From assembly GCA_016869915.1 (NCBI GenBank), contig VGDA01000041.1:1-14007 (forward strand): a stretch of 14,007 nt of DNA, read 5' to 3'. The DNA comes from Alphaproteobacteria bacterium (GTDB lineage: Bacteria > Pseudomonadota > Alphaproteobacteria > CACIAM-22H2). How positions within the stretch are numbered: position 1 is the stretch's first letter; each line of letters opens with the position of its first letter. This document shows, one piece after another, positions 8,881 through 14,007 of this stretch. Under the pieces are notes generated by a model. It saw nothing but the letters and a program-made list of their open reading frames with translations, searched no databases and was not told the DNA's origin. Made by a program: the position numbers and the translations under genes.

Positions 8881-9842
8881 TCGCGCCCCGCCTCGGCCAG
8901 CGAGATGCGCGGGTCGAGCGCCGCGCAGGCGATGTCGGCGAGCAGGCTGCCGAGCAGCGTCAGCAGCGTCGCGAAGAGCAGGGCGACCAGCGCGACGTTG
9001 AAGTCGCTTCCGAGGATCGAGTCGTAGATGAGCTTGCCCATGCCCGGCCAGGCGAACATCGTCTCGGTCACCAGCGCGCCCGAGAACAGGCCCCCGAAGC
9101 CCAGCGCCGCGACCGTGGCGACGGGGATCATCGCGTTGCGCAGCGCATGGACCAGCAGCACCCGCAGCCGCGACGCGCCCTTGGCGCGGGCGGTGCGCAC
9201 ATGGTCCTCGGCCAGCGCCTCGACCATCGCGGCGCGCAGGTGCCGCGCGTAGATCCCGGCCTCCGCCAGCGCCAGCGTCGCGACGGGCAGGGCCATGTGG
9301 CGCAGGCTGCCCGCGAGGCCGGATCTCGCCGGTGGCAGGCCGCCGGCAGGCAGCCAGCCGAGCTGGACCGCGAAGAGCATCATCAGCAGCAGCGCCAGCC
9401 AGAAGGTCGGCGTCGCCGCGCCCGCGAAGCAGGCGAGGTTGACGACGCGGTCCACCATCGAGCCCTCGCGCGCGGCGGCCCAGATGCCGAGGGGCAGGCC
9501 GATGGCGAGCGCCAGCGCGAGCGCGCTGCCCATCAGCAGCACCGTGTTCCACAGGCGCGGCGCGATCACCTCCAGCACCGGGCGGCGGAAGGCGCGCGAC
9601 CATCCGAAATCGCCCTGCAGCGCGGTGCCGGCCCAGGCGAGGTAGCGCTCGAGCATCGGCCTGTCGACGCCATGCAGCTCGCGCAGGCGCTGCAGGTCGG
9701 CCGCGGTCATGCGCGGGTCGCCCGCGGCCATCAGGTCGACCGGGTCCCCCGGCATCAGCGCGAGCAGCACGTGGACCAGCAGCGACATCGCCGCGAGCAC
9801 GGCGACCGCCTGCAGCGCGCGACGGACGAGATAGGCGCTCAT
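8877..9842 (-). CDS. ABC importer permease, DppB/OppB-like (second transporter)
   Basis: This 321-residue channel subunit starts MSAYLVRRALQAV with a first membrane helix at about 9-29. The conserved MPGDPVD loop follows (30-36), and several more hydrophobic segments (about 100-122, 133-160, 237-256 and 284-305). The EAA loop is DHVRTARAKGASRLRVLLVH (213-232) and the terminus is ALDPRISLAE, all usual for the family. The ATG at 9842 gives the normal family length. No good ribosome binding site precedes it: the 25 bases after the binding-protein stop are almost pure GC repeats. Translation may therefore depend on coupling, perhaps through the ten-codon frame at 9839-9871. The gene overlaps the next permease gene by 4 bases. 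Confidence 0.93.
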   Translation of the reverse strand: MSAYLVRRALQAVAVLAAMSLLVHVLLALMPGDPVDLMAAGDPRMTAADLQRLRELHGVDRPMLERYLAWAGTALQGDFGWSRAFRRPVLEVIAPRLWNTVLLMGSALALALAIGLPLGIWAAAREGSMVDRVVNLACFAGAATPTFWLALLLMMLFAVQLGWLPAGGLPPARSGLAGSLRHMALPVATLALAEAGIYARHLRAAMVEALAEDHVRTARAKGASRLRVLLVHALRNAMIPVATVAALGFGGLFSGALVTETMFAWPGMGKLIYDSILGSDFNVALVALLFATLLTLLGSLLADIACAALDPRISLAEAGRE

Positions 9843-9871
9843 CGCGCTGGCATGCCCGCGCGCGCGCTCAT
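9839..9871 (-). other. Ten-codon open frame bridging binding-protein and permease genes
   Basis: On the minus strand an ATG at 9871-9869 overlaps the binding-protein stop codon as ATGA. It opens a frame reading MSARAGMPAR, whose TGA (9841-9839) overlaps the permease ATG (9842-9840), again as ATGA. Both ATGs are followed by AGC. The arrangement would let ribosomes hand over across an intergenic gap that lacks a Shine-Dalgarno sequence. A translational relay is inferred; in such GC-rich DNA a short frame like this may be accidental. Confidence 0.25.
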
Positions 9872-11544
9872 GGCCGCGCGCGCCAGTGCTCGACGCGCAG
9901 CGAGCTCGGGTGCTGGTTGCCCGTCGGCTCGATGCCCGCGAGCCATTTCGGAAGGATGAACGCGTCGGCCCGGAAATAGAGGGGCAGCGCCGGGAGCTCG
10001 CGCGCGTAGATCGCCTGGATGCGCGCCCACAGCGCCTTGCGGCGCTCGAAGTCGAGCTCGACCTCCAGCGCGTCGACGAGGCCGTCGAGCTCGGCGTCGG
10101 CGAAGCCCGGGTAGTTCTGCCCCGCGAACGCGTTCGCGGCCGAGGGGATGGCGGCGGAATGCAGCTGGTTGCGCGGCCCGCCCTCGGGGCTGGAGATCCA
10201 CGCATACATGGCCATGGCGGGGAAGGCGCGGCGGCGCATCGTCTCGCCGAAGAACACGCGCGGCGGCTCGTTGCGGATGCGGACCTCGACGCCGACGCGG
10301 CGCCACTGGTTCTGCAGCACCTGCTGCACCGCCTCGCGCGAGCGGTTGCCCGCCGTGGTGCCGAGCTCGAGCGAGAGGCGCCGGCCGGTCGCGTCGGCGC
10401 GGATCCCGTCGGCGCCGGCGCGGAAGCCGGCCTCGTCGAGCAGCGCCTGCGCGCGCGCCGGGTCGAAGCCGTGGCGCTGCACGCCGGGATCGGCGACGCG
10501 GTCGAGCGGGTTGACGAAGGAATGCGCCACCGGCTGCCGGCCCTCGAAGAGCTGGCGGGACAGCGCCTCGCGGTCGATGGCCGCGAGCAGGGCCTGGCGC
10601 ACGCGCCGGTCGCGCAGCAGGGGATTGTCGAGGTTGAGGTCCACATGCTCGTAGACGAGGCCCGGCTTGAAGGCGATGTCGAAGCGCGCGCCATGGCGCT
10701 TCTGGAACGCGAGCGCCTGGTCGAGCGACAGGCCGAGCTCGCCCGCGATGTAGTCGATCGCGCCCGAGAGGAGGTTCGCCTCCAGTGCCGCGGTGTTCTC
10801 GATGGCGCGGATCGTGATGCGCCGGAAATGCGGCCTGTCCCCCGGCCAGCCGGGATTCGGCAGCAGCACGAGATGCGATCCCGCGACCACCTCGGCGAGG
10901 CGGTAGGGGCCGAAATGCAGTCCGGGCCGCGTCGGCTCGGCGTCGAACAGCGTGCGCTGGCGATAGGCGCCGGGATCGGCCTGGAAGACCGGGCGCTCGA
11001 GATGCGCGGGCAGCAGGTGCAGGTCGCCGAGGTCGTTGTACTGGTAGGACAGGCGGTCGACATGCAGCGTGATGCGCCGGTCGTCGTGGATCTCGACGCG
11101 CTCGACGCGGCGATGGAATTCCTGCGCCGCGACGCCGCTGGCCGGATGGCGGCCGACCTCGATCGCGAAGGCGGCGTCGGCGGAGGTGACGGGGACGCCG
11201 TCGCTCCAGGCGAGGCCGGGCCTGATCTCGAGCGAGATCGCGACGCCGCGCGTGCCGTCCGGCCGCTCGACCGCGCGCGCGAGGCCGTTCGCGATCGTGG
11301 GCAGCTCGACGCAGACCTCGCAGCGAAGCGTCCACGACGCGTCCCAGGACGTCATCGGGCGGCGCAGCATCGCGAGCACGTAGCTCTTCGCCGCCATCGA
11401 ATCGATCATCGGGTGGAGCGTCGACGGGTACTGGGTGAAGCCGATCGACAGCTCGTCGCGTGCCGCGGCGCGGCCGGCCTCGCCGGCGAGCGGGGCGGCG
11501 ATCGACGCGATCGCGGCGACGACGAGGGCGTAGAGGCGGCGCAT
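9868..11544 (-). CDS. Periplasmic substrate-binding protein, SBP family 5 (second transporter)
   Basis: This 558-residue protein should bind the solute carried by the second importer. The N-terminus MRRLYALVVAAIASIAAPLA is a Sec signal peptide with likely cleavage in the Ala-rich stretch around residues 20-28 and no lipobox. Family features follow: SIGFTQYPSTLHPMIDS (33-49), then LEIRPGLAWSDGVPVTSADAA (about 105-125), the family's ligand-lobe signature in a less usual form. Farther on come PLLRDRRVRQALLAAIDREA and a C-terminal PALPLYFRADAF. A Cys-x2-Cys pair (Cys75, Cys78) may form a disulfide. The ATG at 11544 is chosen because AGGAGG lies 6 bases before it and the signal peptide starts there. 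It differs clearly from the first operon's binding protein, so this is a separate transporter and not a recent duplication. The ligand is unknown. Confidence 0.92.
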   Translation of the reverse strand: MRRLYALVVAAIASIAAPLAGEAGRAAARDELSIGFTQYPSTLHPMIDSMAAKSYVLAMLRRPMTSWDASWTLRCEVCVELPTIANGLARAVERPDGTRGVAISLEIRPGLAWSDGVPVTSADAAFAIEVGRHPASGVAAQEFHRRVERVEIHDDRRITLHVDRLSYQYNDLGDLHLLPAHLERPVFQADPGAYRQRTLFDAEPTRPGLHFGPYRLAEVVAGSHLVLLPNPGWPGDRPHFRRITIRAIENTAALEANLLSGAIDYIAGELGLSLDQALAFQKRHGARFDIAFKPGLVYEHVDLNLDNPLLRDRRVRQALLAAIDREALSRQLFEGRQPVAHSFVNPLDRVADPGVQRHGFDPARAQALLDEAGFRAGADGIRADATGRRLSLELGTTAGNRSREAVQQVLQNQWRRVGVEVRIRNEPPRVFFGETMRRRAFPAMAMYAWISSPEGGPRNQLHSAAIPSAANAFAGQNYPGFADAELDGLVDALEVELDFERRKALWARIQAIYARELPALPLYFRADAFILPKWLAGIEPTGNQHPSSLRVEHWRARP

Positions 11545-11550
11545 GGTCTT

Positions 11551-11556
11551 CCTCCT
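11551..11556 (-). promoter_or_regulatory. Ribosome binding site of the second binding-protein gene
   Basis: A consensus AGGAGG lies 6 bases before the ATG at 11544 on the minus strand. It rules out the longer in-frame extension that begins at 11721. Confidence 0.75.
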
Positions 11557-11614
11557 GCGGGCGGAGGCTAGCATCGCGCGCCCGGCCGGCGCAGCGGCGG
11601 CTTGCGGGGCGGCG

Positions 11615-11645
11615 CGCGAGGCAGGATCCTCGCGGCGCGAGGAGG
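11615..11645 (+). promoter_or_regulatory. Alternative hairpins overlapping the chaC ribosome binding site
   Basis: CGCGAGG occurs at 11615-11621 and again at 11636-11642, with its exact complement CCTCGCG between them at 11628-11634. The middle arm can pair with the first copy (7 pairs, 6-base loop) or with the second (about 5 pairs, 5-base loop). The second copy overlaps AGGAGG (11640-11645), the ribosome site 4 bases before the chaC ATG. The two folds exclude each other and one would mask the site. A regulatory role is speculation, and GC-rich DNA forms such repeats easily. The rest of the 105-base divergent gap (11545-11649) shows no promoter I can support. Confidence 0.25.
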
Positions 11646-11649
11646 CGGC

Positions 11650-12378
11650 ATGAGCCAGGCGATCGCCACGCGACGACTTCCCGAGCCGGAGCTCACGCGC
11701 GAGCTGGTGCGCGCGGTGCATCCGCGTCCGGTCGAGGAGGGACAGGCGGTTCTGCCGCTGCTGGACGAGGCGGCGGTCGAGCGCCTCCTCGAGTCCTGCC
11801 TAGCCGCGGCGCCGGGCGGCGCGCGCGACGAGGCGTGGATCTTCGCCTATGGCTCGCTGATCTGGCGACCCGAGTCGGAGGTCGCGGAGAGCCTGCCCGC
11901 GATGCTGCCGGGCTGGCACCGGCGCTTCTGCATCTGGCAGTGGCGCAACCGCGGCACGCTCGCCAATCCCGGCCTGATGCTGGCGCTGGAGCGCGGCGGC
12001 GCCTGCGCGGGCGTCGCGCTGCGACTGTCCGGGCCGGGCCTGCGCGAAAAGCTGCGCGCGCTGTGGCTGCGCGAGATGCGCGGCAACTCGTACCTCGCGC
12101 GCTGGGTGCGGCCGCGCACCGCGCGCGGGCCGGTCGACGCGGTCGCCTTCGTGATGAACCGCGCCAGCGACCGCTACGCGGGGCGGCTCGGCCTCGAGGC
12201 CTCGGCGGAGCGCATCGCGGCCGCCTGCGGCGCGCGCGGGCCGAGCGCGGAGTATCTCTGCGAGACCGTGCATGGCCTGCGCGCGCATGGCCTTGGCGAC
12301 CGCTATCTCTGGGAACTGCAGTCGCTGGTCGCGGCGCGGCTGCGCGCGATGGCGCGCGGCGGGCCAGGCGCCTCCTAG
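11650..12378 (+). CDS. chaC: ChaC-family gamma-glutamylcyclotransferase (glutathione-specific)
   Basis: This 242-residue cytoplasmic enzyme is expected to cleave glutathione to 5-oxoproline and cysteinylglycine. Key features are the substrate-binding loop YGSLIW (67-72) after WIFA, LPGWHRRFCIW (86-96), and REMRGNSYLARWV (141-153), where Glu142 fits the catalytic glutamate of the family. The last block has EYLCETVHGLRAHGLGDRYL (201-220), which matches the ChaC C-terminal region. The start at 11650 has AGGAGG just upstream. The in-frame TTG at 11602 would add 16 residues that look like leader sequence. An N-terminal lead of about 60 residues before the core domain is normal for bacterial ChaC. 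It diverges from the second binding-protein gene, converges on dgdA, and is probably transcribed alone. Confidence 0.92.
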   Translation: MSQAIATRRLPEPELTRELVRAVHPRPVEEGQAVLPLLDEAAVERLLESCLAAAPGGARDEAWIFAYGSLIWRPESEVAESLPAMLPGWHRRFCIWQWRNRGTLANPGLMLALERGGACAGVALRLSGPGLREKLRALWLREMRGNSYLARWVRPRTARGPVDAVAFVMNRASDRYAGRLGLEASAERIAAACGARGPSAEYLCETVHGLRAHGLGDRYLWELQSLVAARLRAMARGGPGAS

Positions 12379-13685
12379 CGCAGGCTCTCGGCCAGCGCCT
12401 GGTCGAAGATCGACAGGCCGAGGTCGATCTCGGCGTCGGAGATCGTGATCGGCGGGGCGAGGCGGAACACGCCCCAGCCGCCCCGCACGACGCTGGTGGA
12501 AAGCCCCAGCTCGAGGCAGCGCGCCATGACGCGCCGCGCGAGTTCGGGGGCGGGCCGCCGCGAATGGCGGTCCTCGACCAGCTCGACGCCCATCAGCAGG
12601 CCGCGCCCGCGCACGTCGCCGACCTGCTCGTGCCGCTGCATCATCGCCTCGAAGCCGGCGCGCAGCCGCGCACCCGCCGCGAGCGCGCGCTCGGCCAGCC
12701 GGTCGCGCAGGATGATCTCGACGACCTTGAGCCCGACCGCGGCGGGCAGCGGGTCCGAGGCGTGGGTCGTGTAGAAGTGGAAGCCGCGCGCGTGGCAGCG
12801 TTCCTCCAGCGCGGCGGTGGTGACGACGGCGGAGAGCGGGAGCCCCGCGCCCAGCGTCTTCGACAGCGTCACGAAGTCCGGCATGAAGCCGTCGTCATGG
12901 GTGAAGTCGAACATGCGCCCGGTGCGGCCCAACCCGGTCTGCGCCTCGTCGACGATCACCAGCATGCCGCGCTCGCGCGCGCGCCGCGCCGCCGCGGCGA
13001 GGTAGCCGGGCGGCGGCACGATGACGCCGCCGGAGGAGAGGATCGATTCGAGGATCAGCGCCGCGGGGCTGCCGGTCGACTGGCGGTCGTAGAGCTCGAA
13101 GCCGTAGTCGAGCTCGCCTTCCCAGTCGTAGTCCTCGCCCTTCATGAAGCGCGGGCGGTAGGGCGTCGGCGCGGGCAGCACGAAGGAGCCCGGCACCGCC
13201 GGCCCGTGGCCGTGGCGGCTGCTGTTGTAGGTGGCGGCGGCCGCGCCCTGCGTGACGCCGTGCCAGGAGCGCGACAGCGCCAGCACCTCGTGGCCGCCGG
13301 TCGCGGTCTTTGCCATGCGCAGCGCGGCCTCGTTGGACTCGCCGCCGGTCGAGAGCAGCAGCACGCGCTCCAGCGCGCCCGGCGCGATGCGCGCCAGCGC
13401 CTCGGCGAGGTCGATCACCGGGCGCGACAGCAGCTGGCTGTAGAGATGGACGAGCTCGCCGGCCTGCGCGCGGATCGCCTCCGTCACCTCGGGATGCGAG
13501 TGGCCGAGGATGGCGCTCATCTGCCCCGAGGCGAAGTCGAGCAGGCGCCGCCCGTCGGTCGTCTCCATGAACGAGCCCTGCGCGCGCTCCACGATCGCGG
13601 GCTGGAAGGGCGGCCCGTAGCGCACGAGATGGCGGGCGGCCTTCTCGCGCAGCGTCGCCTCGTCCTGTCGCGTCGCCTGCGTCAT
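12375..13685 (-). CDS. dgdA: 2,2-dialkylglycine decarboxylase (pyruvate)-like aminotransferase
   Basis: This 436-residue class III pyridoxal-phosphate enzyme closely resembles Burkholderia cepacia dialkylglycine decarboxylase, which decarboxylates 2-aminoisobutyrate and then transaminates pyruvate to alanine. I aligned it from memory. Matching residues are Gln55 in SGQMSAILGH, Trp141 in SWHG, Ser218 in ILSSGG, Asp246 and Gln249 in DEAQTG, the Schiff-base Lys276 in LSKTLGAG, and Arg408 in FRLAPP. The alkali-metal site is also present: Leu81, Ser83, Thr307 and Asp311 (Ala309 replaces a valine whose backbone binds). One pocket residue differs: Val144 stands where the Burkholderia enzyme has Met141. 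The ATG at 13685 has AAGGAG 6 bases upstream. The gene lies 28 bases downstream of pyrE on the same strand. Its TAG shares a CTAG with the chaC stop codon. No dgdR-like regulator is visible. The true substrate may be another 2-amino acid. Confidence 0.88.
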   Translation of the reverse strand: MTQATRQDEATLREKAARHLVRYGPPFQPAIVERAQGSFMETTDGRRLLDFASGQMSAILGHSHPEVTEAIRAQAGELVHLYSQLLSRPVIDLAEALARIAPGALERVLLLSTGGESNEAALRMAKTATGGHEVLALSRSWHGVTQGAAAATYNSSRHGHGPAVPGSFVLPAPTPYRPRFMKGEDYDWEGELDYGFELYDRQSTGSPAALILESILSSGGVIVPPPGYLAAAARRARERGMLVIVDEAQTGLGRTGRMFDFTHDDGFMPDFVTLSKTLGAGLPLSAVVTTAALEERCHARGFHFYTTHASDPLPAAVGLKVVEIILRDRLAERALAAGARLRAGFEAMMQRHEQVGDVRGRGLLMGVELVEDRHSRRPAPELARRVMARCLELGLSTSVVRGGWGVFRLAPPITISDAEIDLGLSIFDQALAESLR

Positions 13686-13691
13686 CGGCCG

Positions 13692-13697
13692 CTCCTT
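13692..13697 (-). promoter_or_regulatory. Ribosome binding site of dgdA
   Basis: AAGGAG lies 6 bases before the ATG at 13685 on the minus strand, fixing the start and ruling out the in-frame extension that reaches back into pyrE. Confidence 0.7.
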
Positions 13698-13713
13698 TCC
13701 GTCCTGGCCGCGC

Positions 13714-14007
13714 TCAGCCCGAAGCCGCCTCGCCGCCCTTGCCACCATGCGCGACGGACCAGGCCGCCGGCGCCTCGAGGAAGCGGCGCACCTCGACAAG
13801 CGCGGCCTTGTCGACGCTGCCATCGGCCTCGGCCGTGGCCAGCACGTCCCACCACGTGCAGAGCGCGTGGAGCCTGACGCCGTTGTCGGCGAGCACCTTC
13901 GTGCTCTCCGGGAAGATGCCGTAGTGGAAGACGACGAAGCAGTGCCTGACCTCGCAGCCGGCGTCGCGCAGGCCGTTCACGAAGTGCATCTTCGACTTGC
14001 CGTCCGT
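13714..14007 (-). CDS. pyrE: Orotate phosphoribosyltransferase, N-terminal part missing at window edge
   Basis: Only the last 97 residues are in the window. The enzyme joins orotate to phosphoribosyl pyrophosphate to make orotidine monophosphate in pyrimidine synthesis. The visible part opens with TDGKSK, the tail of the phosphoribosyltransferase PRPP-binding loop (usually ED-x-x-TDGGSK). It continues with FVNGLRDAGCEV, VVFHYGIFPES (25-35), LHALCTWWDVL (46-56) and FLEAPAAWSVAHGG, a pattern I recognise from alphaproteobacterial PyrE. The ATG at 13989 is internal, since the same frame and family sequence continue to the window edge. It ends 28 bases before dgdA and may share a transcript with it. 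Whether this is the housekeeping copy or a second copy cannot be told from here. Confidence 0.85.
   Translation of the reverse strand, partial: TDGKSKMHFVNGLRDAGCEVRHCFVVFHYGIFPESTKVLADNGVRLHALCTWWDVLATAEADGSVDKAALVEVRRFLEAPAAWSVAHGGKGGEAASG

Noticed and set aside
9843..9867. GC-alternating stretch with GGCATGCC after the second binding-protein gene, as a hairpin like the one at 2507
   Set aside because: Only about 5 imperfectly placed pairs can form around the palindrome; alternating GC of this length is common in such DNA.
9886..11571. A 561-codon plus-strand frame opposite the second binding-protein gene
   Set aside because: It has mirror-frame composition and no domain, while the minus-strand gene has a signal peptide, a consensus ribosome site and family motifs.
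11460..13877. An 805-codon plus-strand frame spanning chaC and dgdA
   Set aside because: It is out of frame with chaC and antisense to dgdA; the Arg/Ala-rich translation matches no family I know.

Overview
The window is very GC-rich, with G or C at most third codon positions. It reads as chromosomal DNA of an alphaproteobacterium, most likely Rhodospirillales-like or a related environmental lineage. That placement rests on the base composition and on the general look of the transporter, ManC and PyrE proteins, and was not tested by a search. Coding density is high: the longest stretch without a gene is about 200 bases. There is no tRNA, rRNA, CRISPR array, insertion sequence or phage gene that I can see.

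Left part (1-6481). A class III aminotransferase, cut by the left edge, is read leftward from about 702. Diverging from it across a 197-base gap is a complete five-gene ABC importer operon of the dipeptide/oligopeptide (Dpp/Opp) type. It encodes a periplasmic binding protein, two permeases and two ATPases. After the binding-protein gene the genes are nearly fused by 1-4 base overlaps or a 3-base gap. A strong perfect inverted repeat separates the binding-protein gene from the permeases, the usual arrangement for making more binding protein than membrane parts. The divergent aminotransferase may process an amine or omega-amino acid connected with the imported substrate (inference).

Middle part (6501-11544). 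All genes run leftward. In order of transcription they are a second Dpp/Opp-type binding protein, two permeases and then, after 82 bases, manC (mannose-1-phosphate guanylyltransferase with a cupin isomerase domain). This second importer has no ATPase genes here, so it would have to borrow ATPases, possibly from the complete operon next door. manC makes GDP-mannose for surface polysaccharide and does not obviously belong with the transporters.

Right part (11650-14007). A rightward chaC-type gamma-glutamylcyclotransferase gene (glutathione breakdown) meets a leftward gene head-on. Both end on the same CTAG. The leftward gene is a very clear relative of 2,2-dialkylglycine decarboxylase (dgdA), with the catalytic and alkali-metal-site residues in place. 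It follows, 28 bases downstream, the end of an orotate phosphoribosyltransferase gene (pyrE) cut by the right edge.

I see no undescribed multi-gene system. The points most worth checking are the ATPase-less importer, a ten-codon open frame that exactly bridges its binding-protein and permease genes through two ATGA overlaps, alternative hairpins at the chaC ribosome binding site, the intercistronic hairpin in the first operon, and the pyrE-dgdA pairing.
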